This document shows, piece by piece, positions 1-12,356 of a DNA stretch of 64,000 nt. Source of the stretch: Irpex lacteus. Taxonomy: Eukaryota; Basidiomycota; Agaricomycetes; Polyporales; Irpicaceae. The notes under the pieces were generated by a model. The model saw only the letters and a program-made list of their open reading frames with translations. It made no database searches and was not told the origin of the DNA. The stretch lies in the NCBI GenBank assembly GCA_001986395.2, contig MQVO02000024.1:372001-436000 (forward strand). Direction: 5' to 3'. How positions within the stretch are numbered: position 1 is the stretch's first letter; every line of letters begins with the position of its first letter. The translations under genes and the position numbers were made by a program.

Positions 1-602
1 TTATTGGGTAAGAACTCTGACCTTGTGTTCGGAAGGTTACTGATTCGCGGGACGCCATAGTGGAGCAATAAGAAGATAATTCGACTAGAGTCACTAGACC
101 AGCCGATTGAACAACCCGCCGCGCTTCATGATATAATTGATCTATACTGGCATGCTGCAGAAGGTTTCTGTCAATGCATATGTGACGAGATATGGAAAAA
201 GGTGTTTTATCCACGCTTCATAAGCCTGAGCGTACCCTTATACCTTTGTCTTAGTTGCCGCAAAACCCTCAAGGTCGTTCGGTCTGGACACGGGATCTCA
301 ATGGCATGTCGTGCAGCGAAGAACAAATTAAACACTATCTGTACGAAACCATAGGCCCCTTTGTGCGCATCATGCTCAAGCTACCCGAAACCGAAAATCC
401 AGGATACGTGGCATTGGGCTACCGAAACTATCCCACATCATATGGCGTCCATGTGTCGTTGGCAAACAAGGACGGCGCATTCTCATCTTCCATTGCACAA
501 ATCATTCCGGGTGATCTTGATTGGGATCCTGGTCTTGAGGATAACCAACCGTTGGAAGAGAGATTGTATGTGATCACTGATGAATCGGAATTCGCACTCT
601 AG
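1..602 (+). CDS. 3' end of an unknown gene (partial)
   Basis: The gene runs in from the left edge. I see a 7-nt exon remnant (1-7), a GTAAGA donor, an intron to 60, an exon 61-201 (47 codons), an intron 202-254 ending TTAG, and a last exon 255-602 with a TAG stop. The two full exons join in phase and give about 160 residues. The sequence contains the stretches DLYWHAAEGFCQCICDEIWK and GRSVWTRDLNGMSC and has a mildly acidic C-terminus. I recognise no domain. No in-frame start lies in the window, so the N-terminus is missing. The conserved-looking exon borders and the lack of stops argue that it is real. Function unknown. Confidence 0.5.
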
Positions 603-735
603 CCGTACGGTTGCAGGGAATTCTTAGGTTTCTTATATACTAATTAATAATCGCTGGATGTTATGTACACACCAGATCACGCGGAAATCGTATTTGCTAA
701 GGCACGAGTGTCGTGATATCCATCCAATGTCCAAA

Positions 736-2303
736 TTATTGCTTCTGGCCGTTGTTCCAAAACTTGGGAGGAACTAAGACCTATGTAAACAGTAGTTGAT
801 ATTTGTTAGTATCAGCGTTCACCAGGCGGCAGGCATAGACACTTACGGCACGAGAAAGGATGCGATTGGCACGAAGGTCATCGTATGCCTGGTTAGCTTC
901 GTGCAAAGGGCGTCTGTTAATTACAGGCTTGACATGACCCTGCATGGAATATGAATACGCAGCCCGGCTACATCGAAAGGAAAAGACGTGCCTTCGAAAT
1001 GAGGTCGAGCACTTCGACTAGGTCGCCAGGCAAACCATACAGCGAGAATCGGACTATGCAAATATGGATTCATAAGTTAAGCTCCATTTCTGAGGTTTGA
1101 GGCGTACCTTCAATACCGGTGAAAAGTCCCTGTAAGGCGTTCACGTTTAGGTTCTGGTCGCTCAACCCGACCTGAGTGAAGAATATCTAATTAGATGGGT
1201 CTCAAACGCACATACAAGAGAGCAGTCACTCACAACAATGATGCGTCCGCTGCTCTTGAGCTCCGTGTTGATTTCGACCGAGCTGACAGCCTCAAACTCC
1301 CTCTGGAAGGCTATCGATGGCCAATCACGTCATTAGCAGCTTCTTCTGAGAGAGGGAAACATACTTGTGCTAGTGGACACAAAATCGACGGCACAATCGA
1401 CCGTGAAGCCCTTCTTGAGTGCTGCATCGAGATCAACCAGGCTAAACGCCTCCTTCGCACCGAACTTGAGGGCGAGCTCGCGACTCGTAGGGCGCATATC
1501 GAGGACGTAAACCTCAGCGCCGAGGTACACGCAGAACTGTACAGCGAGAAGACCGAGACCACCAATACCAGTGATCAGGACCTTCTCACCCTTCTTGATC
1601 TAATGGCACCATTTAATTATGTGCGTGCTGGACTGTGAAAGTTTACACGTACGGCAGCGGTGTGCTTGACGGCATGCCAGGCAGTAATACCGGCATCTGC
1701 AGCGACAGCGGCAGACTCGGAGGAAACGTTGTCGGGAACCGGGATCAGCATACTCGCATCAACGACCGTGTACTCGGCATGACCGCCGTTCTGGCCGAGG
1801 CCAAAGAACGGCGTGGTCAAGAATTGCGTGGTAGGGTCCTCAGTACTGTCGTGCGGCTGAGTGGGCTGAGTGGGCACAGAGGTTTTATTACCCATCTTCG
1901 CCTGTTTGACGCAGTTCACGCATCCACCAATAGCGAGGACGGCGTAGCGCTTGTTCTTCTCGATGCCTTGGACTTTGGGACCGAGCCTGGAGTAAAATCG
2001 GTTGTTTTTATGGGAAAAGCTTGGGTAAGGTAGACAAAAGGCAGCGTACTCGATAGCGATACCAGAGACTTCGTGCCCCATGATATAGGTGCGTGCGTCG
2101 TCGGGAAACTGGCTCAGAAGAAAAACCTGCGAGGCAGAAGTGTCAGCGGGATGAGATCGTGAGATAGGATCGCTTACGTCTGTATGACAGACACCAGAGG
2201 CTTGCACTTGAATAAGAACCTGACCTGGACCAGGCTTAGGGATCGGGAACGCCTCGTCGATCTTCAGGATAGGAGTGTTTGGTAGGTGGACAGCAGCCTG
2301 CAT
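736..2303 (-). CDS. zinc-type alcohol dehydrogenase (MDR family)
   Basis: A medium-chain dehydrogenase/reductase that would oxidise an alcohol with NAD(P), probably cytosolic. The start at 2303 opens with MQAAVHLPNTPILKIDEAF. Catalytic zinc motifs follow: GVCHTDV and, after an intron, GHEVSG. The substrate/cofactor part contains GGHAEYTVVDAS, a GxGxxG-type segment and VYVLDMRPTSRELALKFGA, the usual Rossmann dinucleotide site. The C-terminus (LVEVLDLISKARLF, HEANQAYDDLRANRILSRAVLVPP) matches the family end. I infer about eight short introns; the last has donor GTAAGTG near 844 and joins in phase to a stop at 736-738. One oddity: the structural-zinc lobe shows only CVNC, not the usual four cysteines. 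Full family length, about 350 residues, so probably functional. Confidence 0.88.
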
Positions 2304-3466
2304 GGTAGATGAGCTTGGGATTTCGTGGATGAGTTGCTAGCTGAGGAGTAAGGTCTCAGTTGAGGTGATGCTTTACAGCTGAGGTTGAGCCAAGCTTTTA
2401 TACACCATATACGCCTTCATTCGTATTCCCGCATCGAGATACGATGTAGAACTGCAAGATAGCTCGACTATTTCGTAGTAGTAGTGCGCCGAGACAGGCG
2501 TTTGTTTGGTGTTCATCCCGACTGAACCGATGGCCTGTATAGTATGCTGTGTACTGAAACTAGAGCGCAACGTCAGCTGGTCGCTTAACACCATAACATC
2601 ATATTGGTGTATCGGAGGGACGAAGCGGGCGAAATACCTCGTGAAGATACGCGAGTACAGGTAGATCGGCGATATATACTTATTACCAACTGGTTTGAAG
2701 TGGAGAAAGTCTGGCGAAGTTTGCGAATCCCGGCGTATTGCACCTCTTCAAATTGATGAGTAAGTTGTATACGAATTATCGTGTTTTCGGACAAAAAATA
2801 CAGATGATGCGAGTGGCCTCACGATTTTATACAGAGCACATTATATATTCCAGCTGTGTCGAGTCGGATCACCATGGACGTCAAGCAGAGTCGGCCGCAG
2901 GAACATGGGTCGACGTGTCTGCGATCGGCTCTGTTTGAGCCATACACATTATTACAGCCGTGAGCACTATAGCACTCTTTGCCTCACTGGACTGACAAGT
3001 ATGAGACGTGCAAAAGTGGGACATGAAACATCAGACGCACCATAAACCACGCCGAGTTCATTCTTGTGGTACCGCAGCTCGAAGCTCTACTTGAATTGAG
3101 GGCAGCGCGCAGGGCCAGGAAGGGCTGTTTTCCGCTGTGTGGGCTCCATTCATGTATGTTATGGACCCTGTTAAGTGCATCAGACAATTACCGTGTTTCG
3201 TTCGTTTCACGACTCAGACGTAATTCGACATGACGGTGGGATACAAGAGGCCCTCGGGGCCCTCGGGCTTTTGCGGGCTGGGCGCTTCAGGCGCGGTTCG
3301 GTTATGACCTACTTTCATACGGCCATCGCTATCTACAACGCTTCTTCAACCCTACACATGTTGAAATACCTTTCATAGCCTACCCAAATATGCCAGCTAC
3401 CTCGAGTGCTGTCGTTACAAACAATAGCTTCATTGTTGATCGGCCACTCTTTTAGGATCAGGTGCG
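2304..3466. other. intergenic region
   Basis: This holds the upstream region of the alcohol dehydrogenase and of the next plus-strand gene. Only short open frames without splice support are present, and I see no repeat or RNA gene. Confidence 0.4.
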
Positions 3467-4397
3467 ATGCGCCCCAAGGCTGTGGCGGGCTTGTGCTCAA
3501 GCCTCTCATACAGTACCAGGACAGTCGAGACTACGAAACAGTGCATGGATAGAACCGGCAGCCTAGGGTCGGGCGTACACCCCTCAGAACACGCTGTACG
3601 GATAACTTTCAACTCGCCCGAGGGCCAACAACCCAACGCAAGTCGTTTGGTGATCAAGACAGTTCAGGCGCACGCTACCTTCAAACGAGCTGTGTTGTTA
3701 CCAGACGAACATGGGCTCCTTCCTGAAAAGTCATATCAACCACAGTTCTGGTTCATGAAGCTCACCGTACCGAAGGGGTTGCCCCTGCAGAAAGGCACCA
3801 GCGTCGACGGTATCAGGCTTAAGCCCGATGGACGGCAGTTTGGAAGTGATGGGTGTAAGGACGCATTGAAGGAGGTGTCGAGTATCTCGCTGAAGAGATG
3901 TCATTATGTGGTGCGTGATTCTATTCGGTATGATTGATAGCCAATGTCTGAGACTCAGCATACTTAGTGGCTAGAAGATCCCGACGTCGTCGTTTCGCAT
4001 GCATGGAATCGTGATCGCTATCCAGAATGGGTTACAACAGCCCAGCTACTTCGTCGACTGTGCGACGACTTCATGGCTAGATTCGTTTATCACACGTCTT
4101 ACATGGTATGTCGCTTAGAGCAAGCTCGCACTATCCTACTCAGGCTGACCGTTGCTTTAGTACGAAAGGGACGATGCGTGGTCCTGGTTAGGAGATCTTG
4201 AGGCCCTTCTGACAGAGTCGATCAAGGTTGTCCAGTTCTACGTCTCGTACTCGCTTCAAGCAGTGATGGTTGTGCTCGCCAACCACCCGGGACATCTCGT
4301 CCGATATATTGGGGAAGACAGCATGAACACTGCCATAAATCAACGTATGAAGGACCTTCGTGGATGGGTATATGATCAGGGTATTGGAGAGTTGTAG
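3467..4397 (+). CDS. unknown protein, three exons
   Basis: Exon 1 runs 3467-3910, exon 2 3968-4105 (46 codons) and exon 3 4161-4397 with a TAG stop. The introns have donors GTGCGT and GTATGT and acceptors CTTAG and TTTAG. All three exons join in phase to give about 272 residues. The middle reads WLEDPDVVVSHAWNRDRYPE and the end is ...RMKDLRGWVYDQGIGEL. I recognise no domain, signal peptide or membrane segment. The start is the first ATG of the long exon; an upstream exon is possible. The clean splicing supports a real gene. Function unknown. Confidence 0.55.
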
Positions 4398-4598
4398 GGT
4401 TAATGTCCGACTATTTACAGGTCATGTTTGCAAGGGGCCAAGTTTTGTATCGCTATTGTACATCAGTGCTAATACTATGACATTTATAGTTAAGCCAATC
4501 CATCGGTGCTTCACATGGGATCTGAGCCAGCTGTAGCAAGAAACTAACCAACCATACGTCCATCGAGAAAACGGCTTGCCACTACCGAGCATTGCGGA

Positions 4599-5633
4599 TC
4601 ATTTACTGTACTGCTTGACCGCTGACTCCCCGGCGTCGCCTGAAACTCCCAGTGCTTCCCTCAAGGTCTCCTCAAACGGTTTGAGGTCTCGACCCAGTAT
4701 CTCTCGTAGCAGCGGATCCACCACGGCCAACTCGCCCCGCTGCAGCGCTGGATACGTCGTGGACCACTTTGTCAGCAGTTCATCGCCCCCACTGTTGCTG
4801 TTCTTGTACTCCTCAAGGGAGACAATGTTCAGTTTGAGCGGCGGATCCAGTTTGAGGTTCGTGGTGATCAACTGGGCGAGCTCTGAGAGCGTCCAAGCCT
4901 CAGAGCCCGTGAACCGGATTGTCTGATTCGCGTACGCGTCCTATGAAACAGCCGTAAGCTTCGCACAAAGTGTAGCAGCTGAGAGGATCCTACCGTTATC
5001 AAAACCTTCGCCGTACCCTCACCCAGATCCTCTCGACACACCCATGCAATCCCACCATCTCCGTACGGCACCCTCACCTCACTCCCTCGACTCGGATTCC
5101 AGTATCCGAAATACAGCGGATAACTCTCGCTGTATATCCCCTCCCGAATGATTGTGTACGTCAACCCACTCTCCTTCAAGTACTTCTCTGTGTCCAGATG
5201 AGCCTGCATCACCGCTGCCTGGCTATCGTCTGCGAACATCAAGGAGGTGTAGTAGACGTGCTTGACTCCTACACGTTTGGCAGCATCGATCGCGGCGATA
5301 TGACTTTTGACGCGGATTTCGTGTGCAATGGAGGGGTAGGACACGAGCAGCAACTTGTCTCCTCCAGCGAAAGCCGAATCTAGTGTCTCAGGCTGCGTGA
5401 AGTCGCCTTTGCGTACCTCAACACCGGACTGGACTATCTCGGGCGTAGCACCTGCGGGGTTGTGCAGAGAGACGACGACGTCCGTTGCTGACAAGGAGTC
5501 ATGTTTCAGTAAGTATGCGTGAAAGCCGAGTGGGCAAATCTCGAGATGCCTTACCCGGTACCAAGCGAGTAAGGTACTTCAAGACCTGAGAACCGAGACC
5601 TCCAGTTGCACCTGTTAGAACATATTTGACCAT
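4599..5633 (-). CDS. NmrA-like NAD(P)-binding oxidoreductase
   Basis: An atypical short-chain dehydrogenase of the NmrA / quinone-oxidoreductase-2 type. The protein starts at 5633 with MVKYVLTGATGGLGSQVLKY, a complete GxxGxxG nucleotide-binding loop, followed by an intron with donor GTAAGG. Exon 2 carries DVVVSLHNPAGATPEIVQSG, KGDFTQPETLDSAFAGGDKL and YYTSLMFADDS, all family features. The YIIREGIYSE-like segment and the DLGEGTAKVLIT stretch are typical of the NmrA substrate-side fold. The last exon (from about 4940) ends in EILGRDLKPFEETLREALGV. About 300 residues, the usual length. The role may be redox sensing or quinone/NADPH chemistry; the substrate cannot be read from sequence. Confidence 0.87.
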
Positions 5634-5932
5634 GATGTTTGCAGTAGAAAATGCGTAGTAAATGTTCTCGGGTTGCGTGGGGTGGAGAGGATAGTTAGAG
5701 GTAGGGAGTGGTTTGTAAACAAGCTGTTTTCTATAACGACGTCAACGGTGGTGTATTTAACTATGATCTCGGAAGCTCCCAGAACCTATACGTATGATTA
5801 GTCAGTGACTTCAAGGATGTCATACCGGGTGAGACATTTATGCAGATCGTGGGAGCAGCAACTAGGCAAGTTTTCCGTTTGGATTAAACAATTGTCCACA
5901 TCCACTCAGTACTGTACAACTTGAAACCTGTA

Positions 5933-8900
5933 TCAGAAGGGCTGGTCGTCGTCCATATCGACCTGAGAAAAATCTATGAGGGTGAGTCGACCGCTTTCAC
6001 CTTGCAGCAGAAGTTTCTTCTCGTGCCAACGACCAAATCCTCTGTGAACCTGAGGAACCCATAAGATTTTACGACCACGATCGTCCAATATCCAAGCCTT
6101 CTCTTCAGAACGACGAGCAACTCTCTCCATGCCAATAAAAGATGGTCTGTCGATCGGATTGACTGGCTCGCCTTGCTTCTCAGTATCCTTCGCAAACAAC
6201 AGAGCTTCGGGGGGATCGATCACAGTATCGTAGTTGGTCCACGGAGTCAAGTATCGTGAGCCGGATGCGCACTCAGCGACTAGAGTAATAGACTTGTTGT
6301 CCGAGGAGTTTTCGTGATAGATCCGTACCACATATTCTTGCTCAGATGTACTAGGTAGCGATCCCTGCGCCATCAGGCGGAGTTGGACGTTATCGGCACT
6401 GTCGCGCTCGACCAACCAGCACCAGAAATTGCAAGTTCCATTGGTTTCGTTGGTGGAGAAGAATCCGAGTGGACCATGCATGAATGGGAAGTTGCGTTGA
6501 AAGTGTCTGTATTTTTCGTAGATCTCAGTGTCATAGAGAAGGATTTCCCCTCGTCGCCAATTCCATAGGATCATCACCCCTGCGTCGTCACGAGAGATGA
6601 TGTATTTGGGATCAGAAAGGAATGTTGCAGCGTACACCCAACTAGGATGTCCCTTGAGAACTTGCTGAAGTGTACCATTTGCGGCGCTCCAGACGCGGAC
6701 GGTATGATCGACTGAGGCAGAAACCATGAACTGACCATCCCTGGAGAAATGAGCGCAGCGGATTAAAAACGCGTGGTGACCATCATCCACCTCTGCCTCC
6801 AGATCTGCGAGCTTCGCTTCCCAGACTTTGATGGTCCTATCGTCGGAGCCAGAAGCCAGGAATCGACTGTTTGGGGAGAAGGCGATATGTCGAACGAAGT
6901 CACTATGGCCAGGGAGCTGTATCAGGTGGCTTCCACCGCGATCTGTGTAAAAAAGACCCATGCCAAGAACGGCACCGAAAGCTAGGACAGTGCTCCCGTT
7001 TAACGGCGCAAATCGCAGCGTGAGCAGCATTCCCGTGGTCATCCCAGCAACAGAGCTATGAGTGCTGCCCGTCTCTGCATTGTACACAACAATTCCATCG
7101 TTGGAGCCGGATGCGATGAGAGACCCATCATGGGAAGAAGCCAGAGCGGACACAGATGCAGTATGCGTGTCCGAGGTAAAAATGCGTAACCGCTTCGGGG
7201 ACGGGTGTAAGCTCCACTCTTCAACACATCCAAATCGAGTCCCAAGAAGGAGAGTGGTCTCGGAGCTGCGGGACAACCAGCATGCCCTCCCGTTGGCTCC
7301 ATGTGCTGTGAAGACTGCCCGGCGGTCGGGAGTCTCTGAGTCGATGTCCCAGAGACAGACGTGGCCACATTCGTCGACTGAGAGGAGGAGGTTGCTTATG
7401 GAAGGATGAAATGATACCTTTGTGATGTACTCTCGACGTCCTGAAAGTTCGGCGAGCAGGGTACCAGTGTGGATGTCCCAGAGTTTGACGCGATTGTCAG
7501 GGGCAGTTGCAAGAATTCGATCATCGAGTGAGAAGGAAAGTGACTGTATCCACTGCCCATCCGTGCAGTCGAATTCAGCGAGCTGCTCCCCAGTTCCAGA
7601 CTGGAAGAGGTGGCTAAAACTATTTCCACCTGCAGCAAGTACGGTTGCATCATGGGAATACTCGACGGTACGTACCCAATCCGGCATTTGTATGGTTCTG
7701 AAGTTACTGGACCATGACCTATCGGCACCTATGATGACCTTTGCCTCCCTGGATAAGCCAATATTGGTGGAGACAAGTCTGAGCAGTGCACTCCGTGGAG
7801 AAAGGGGGAGAGCAGAGTGATAGAGGTGCGCTACAGATTGCTGAACACCGTCGAATGCGAATAGGATGAAGCGCTGGCCATCTTTGACGGATTGGACCAG
7901 AGCCGTAGGTGAGCTCAACTGGCTGTCACGCTAGGAATCCAAAAGTGAGTAACAGTTACACGCTCTTGAAGTTGGGTCTGACCGTGATAAGCCATCCGTG
8001 AACATGGTCAAGCGATTCCACTGCCTTCCTGAGACAGCGAATGAACCCAAGGACCTCGAACCACAACAGCTGTTGAGTCGATATGAACCATTCGAGCAGA
8101 GGTTCGGTGATAGCAAAATGAGCGTCTCGGGCGCGGTCGGCAAGTAAATGATCAGCCCAGTACTGACAACAGTACTTGTTCGCTTCGGTTATATAGCTAT
8201 CTATTTGTGCAGCTGTGAGATAATCATTTGTTGCATACCGCGGGATTCTGCATATATTTTTCTTCAGCTGCGCTTTCATCACCTCAAAGCAACGCCGGGT
8301 AATGTTGAGATGGTGCTCGTCTGGGTCGATGAAGAAGCGCACATCCGTGCAGCGGCGAGAGTCGATGAGGAAGTCTGGGAAGGATTTATGGAGGAAGCGG
8401 ACATGTCCATTAGGACTTTCGGGAACAAGCAGGACAGAGTTCAGAAATCGTAGAGACGTTTTCACGTCAGAAAGCGGGATGCCTAGAACTCCTGCTAGGG
8501 TAGAAGGACAGAGTACATCCAGTGAGATGACTAGCAGGCCCAGTACTGAGCGGAAAGTAGATAAGAATTCCGCATCAGTTTCTGAGAAGGCGTCGTTGAG
8601 TACGCGAAGATAAAGCGAGTCAAGCCCGGAAGATCCTTCGTATACCGTGGTACGCCCTAAGAGTAGACGTAGCCGGCTCACAGGATCATGACGCTTGGCG
8701 TGAATGAACTTGACCGCGGTGGACGCGAAGATGAACAGACCGGCTGCTTTTGTGGTGAGAGCATCAACGTCCCGTTTGTTTGGCCAATCCTTTGGAATAT
8801 CGACATCAGCTCGCTGGCGAGCGATTGCTGTAAGCCTCTGACTCAGGAATAGCCTGATGTCCTGGTCCACAGAGCTGGCACCAACTTCATGAAGTATCAT

Positions 8901-10287
8901 AACGTCGGTAATGGGCCGTAGCTGTCCAAGACGAAATCCTGACTGGATATGTGTCTCCGGTCGACTAGTGATGAAGAATTTGAGGGAAGGGATTTGTGCG
9001 ACAGTGTCGGCAAGGAAGGAGAGAATAATGGAGGTGGAGCTGTCGTCTCTGCATTCATCTAAGGCATCTATCAGGATTATGCATGACATTTTCGACTCCG
9101 TTACCGGATTTACGATTAGCTCGTCTAGCTGATTCTGGAGTGTGAGCGATGCAACGTCTGGATTTCTTCTAAGTGCGCGGATAAGGGCTTTCCGGTACCT
9201 CGGCGACGCGGGTTGACCTGCCTTCGCTAGCTGATACGCAACTGTGGGGAAGATCATCTTGAAGTTGCTCCTTTCCTGTGAGTCGCGTGAGCAAAAGAAA
9301 CTCGCACCAAGTCTCTGCTGCGACGAGAGCCACTCTGCAAAGCTTTGGGCAATAGTCGATTTCCCACTCCCCGCGTGGCCATTCATCCAGTACACTTGCC
9401 TCGCTTCGGAATCCAACGCCCATCTTCGGAGAGCTTGAAGTACCTCGACACGAGTACCTGCAAGGCAGCCGGGACGGCCGTGACCTGCACCAAGTCCTGC
9501 ATCTTTAGCTCGGAGCATACCGTCCAGAATGGTGCGCTCGCCGTGACTCTGTAACAACGCACAGATGAGGTCAATACTAATTCTAGCATAACCATATGTT
9601 ACACGTACAATTTGCTCTTTATAAAGGCTTTGAAGAAGAGAAAGCTATGAAGTAAACGTGTCAAATTTCCGTAGTTAACAGGGATATCACAACTACCTGA
9701 TAGTCTCCCAGACTTCTTTCGACTTTGGAAATGTATTCTTGAATGACGGTGGCGTTATGCGAGGCCATAAAAATCCTCTTGAGCCGAGTCTGAACGCCTA
9801 AGGGCTTTAGGGAGGCTGACATCGAGTCCAAATCTCTGATTACGGATACATTGGCGGATGTCTCGCAAAATACGTCGGAATACTTAGTACTCACTTTGTG
9901 AGGGTATCGAGATGGATGGCACTGTTTAAGTCGCTCTCCATAGGTACAGCAAAATTCTCCTTAATCTTCGTAATCCGACTCATCAGATTCTCCAAGTCGG
10001 TTTGATTGATAACTGTTTTCTATGATAGACCCCTCCTCAGGCTCTATAATACATTAGATAAAGTAAATACGCACTTCGGCATATTCAACGATGATATTCA
10101 TACCTACAACAACACCTTTCAGAGGGGGAAAGACATCAGACACCTCGACCACGGCCTGGAGGACAGCCCTCATAACCGCCTTGGCCACAATGATCTTTTC
10201 CCCTTTGCTCGGTACTGCGACGACTTTGCCACCGGATATGTTTCCAAATCCAGCGACAGGTTGAGGATGCGATTTACGACTAAACAT
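5933..10287 (-). CDS. NACHT-WD40 (NLR-like) STAND protein
   Basis: A fungal NOD-like receptor of the STAND class: an NTPase switch with a WD40 sensor, usually cytosolic. The start at 10287 (MFSRKSHPQPVAG) opens a fungal N-terminal domain spread over three small exons (FPPLKGVVVGMNIIVEYAE; TDLENLMSRITKIKENFAVP; the exon near 9700-9840). After an intron of about 150 nt comes the NACHT exon (about 7956-9557) with Walker A GHAGSGKST, Walker B IILIDALDEC, FFITSRPE and a winged-helix region ending HVRFLHKSFPDFL. A final intron (near 7932-7960) joins it to the WD40 exon with at least seven repeats, for example FSPNSRFLASGSDDRTIKVW and VDHTVRVWSAANGTLQQVL. Stop at 5933. Total about 1,330 residues, apparently intact. 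Such proteins act in allorecognition or defence; the specificity of this one is unknown. Confidence 0.9.
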
Positions 10288-11563
10288 GATAGTGGTAAGA
10301 ACGGACGACGTCTCAGCTGACGGAGAGAGAGAGAATGAGAAGGCCGTACAGGGTGCGCAAATCAGGTGAATTTTATTACGCCCGTACACGAGGTTGGAAA
10401 CATGGATAAGAAGCCTAAGAGTGTGTGTCAGTTAATCAAGAATCACGGTAGACGTCCTGAATACTCCCGATAGAGCGATCTACCCTATGACCATATGGAC
10501 TTTGCGGCATCAGAGCGCAGTAGAGTCTAAGGTCCGAAGAGATTCTTTGCAAGCTTCCTTGTTCTTGTGCGGGTTCCTGCGAAGCAGAATAGTTCAGTCG
10601 CATCGACTCAGTCCATCTACAACTGTAAACCAATCACCTATCGAGCCGATGGCTACCAAACCGTCCCATATAGAACACATGTCTTGGTGATGTGCATATG
10701 TGACGGGAGATCCCGTCGATTCTGGACATGTCCAGTATGCTCACGCCATCCAAAACCTGTAGCTACCACAGAACGATAAGTTCACTAGGCGTTGCATCAG
10801 CAAACAGCAGTCGGCAGGTGCCTCGTTTGTCTTATGGGACTATAGCGACATTCACAGCTGGTATGCGCGAATCAGAGCGAGGGAGGGCTGGCTGTGATCG
10901 TGCACACGGTAGGATCTGGTGGATGATTGTAAGCAAAGATTGTTGAATAGAACCGTCCCACGCACCTCATCCATACTGAGCTTAGTGCTACCGCACCCTG
11001 GAATATTGGGTGATTGGAAAGACACGTGTTCATTCTACTCAGAGGTTCTGAGCACTTACGCCCCGGAGCAAAGCTCCTATAAGGCTCAGAGAGCACGCCT
11101 TTGAGAAACGCTACTGATGGGAGAAGATCTCCGACTTACTATGAATTTGTTTCGCAGTGTGTATAGCTTAGCATTCAGCATTAGACTCCGCGATCATTTA
11201 TCGATGACTGTTTACCTTGGAGAGCTTCCTCATCGGAAACCTAACCTGTAATCCCGCGTACGAGACATGTTGCACTAGTGACTGACGTACTGGAGACTTG
11301 TTACGAGGCAACTTATCCCGACTCACGTCACACGTGGACAACCCCTTGGAGAGCCGGAACGATAGTGATGAAGTCTCTTCATAGGGACAGATGAAGGTGA
11401 ACTTGATATTTCTAGCAAGTTATAGTAAGTAGCTGTAGTGGTTGGGAGGTAACGTCAAGTAAGTCACAGTATTGGTCTCATGGCTCGAAAACTTACAATG
11501 CGTGATAAATTCAACATCTGGTAGCGAGCCTATCTAATACCATCTACATATTTGCTTGACAAC
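10288..11563. other. intergenic region
   Basis: This lies between the NACHT-WD40 gene and the tRNA. Open frames of 60-75 codons occur on both strands, but none has splice partners or recognisable content. Confidence 0.4.
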
Positions 11564-11648
11564 GGGCATTTAGCTCAGTTGGTAGAGCGCACGCTTCGCA
11601 TCACGTGATTTGTGCGTGAGGCCCAGGGTTCAATTCCCTGAATGTCCA
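11564..11648 (+). tRNA. tRNA-Ala(CGC) with a short intron
   Basis: A full cloverleaf can be drawn. The acceptor stem GGGCATT pairs with AATGTCC and includes a G3-U70 wobble, the alanine identity element. The D arm is GCTC..GAGC, the anticodon stem CACGC/GCGTG, and the T arm CAGGG TTCAATT CCCTG. The discriminator base is A at 11648. The anticodon loop reads TT-CGC-A and is followed by about 12 extra bases before the 3' half of the stem. That is the canonical intron position, between 37 and 38. CCA is not encoded, as expected in a eukaryote. Confidence 0.9.
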
Positions 11649-11650
11649 TC

Positions 11651-11655
11651 TTTTT
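11651..11655 (+). terminator. RNA polymerase III T-run
   Basis: Five consecutive T on the coding strand, two bases after the tRNA discriminator base: the usual Pol III stop signal. Confidence 0.75.
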
Positions 11656-11960
11656 CACATCTGTGTGCCTACATCCGACATTTGCTATAGGGATGGTCCA
11701 AATGAAACGTCAATTCTGTCCCGTCCGCATAGTTCGTGAAACTATCTTTTGCGCTGATTACATTGGCGACTGTCATCGGTTATTTCCTTCCAGTTGATCA
11801 GAAGAGAGATGAACCCGCATGCAGCCCCTTCAATCCAATAACATACTATCCATTATAAGTATTATTCAGAGCAGCACAATCAGTATCTATAGACGGGTAG
11901 AGTACGTAGTCTGGGTAATATGCTGATACCACCATAAGTCTTAGTCAAATTGCTGGAACA

Positions 11961-12356
11961 CTAAAGGTACGCACGGGAGCTGGTAGGCGAGTTTTCAGCA
12001 GACGAGTATTCCGAGTATGTACTCGGAATCGTGATATTTTTGAGACGTTGTTTGCCTGCGGAGAGCGGTTTAGAAGCATCCCCGGACTCGGATGCATTGA
12101 GCGCTTCTTGCGTCTCATCATGAAACGGCTCAGACATGACAACATCTGTATCCTCGTTGGGATACGGAAGAAGGTTTGGTCGCTTTGTAACCTGAGAAGT
12201 TATATTAGTAACGTACGTCGGATGACTATGAATGTTTAGAAAACTTACAATGCGGGCCTGTTCGGTAGTGAACTCCAGTGATAGTTTTCGTTTCAAGGAC
12301 ATGATTGCAGTTGTAGCGAGGCTGTAGTCAAGTCGTTGTATACGGTCCACGTCCAT
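11961..12356 (-). CDS. small unknown protein, two exons
   Basis: Starts at 12356 with MDVDRIQRLDYSLATTAI. A probable intron (donor GTAAGTTT, acceptor TCTCAG) lies near 12190-12247 and joins in phase to VTKRPNLLPYPNEDTDVV. The stop follows SSRAYL. The spliced product is about 110 residues, hydrophilic and rich in S, T and E in its second half, with a basic patch (LKRKLSL) near the N-terminus that could be a nuclear signal. No domain is recognised. Support is a good intron plus an unbroken frame; a longer 3' exon is possible. Confidence 0.42.
   Translation of the reverse strand: MDVDRIQRLDYSLATTAIMSLKRKLSLEFTTEQARIVSFLNIHSHPTYVTNITSQVTKRPNLLPYPNEDTDVVMSEPFHDETQEALNASESGDASKPLSAGKQRLKNITIPSTYSEYSSAENSPTSSRAYL

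Noticed and set aside
736..5633. Alcohol dehydrogenase, NmrA-like protein and neighbours as a secondary-metabolite cluster
   Set aside because: No synthase, terpene cyclase, transporter or pathway regulator is present; two redox genes alone are not evidence.
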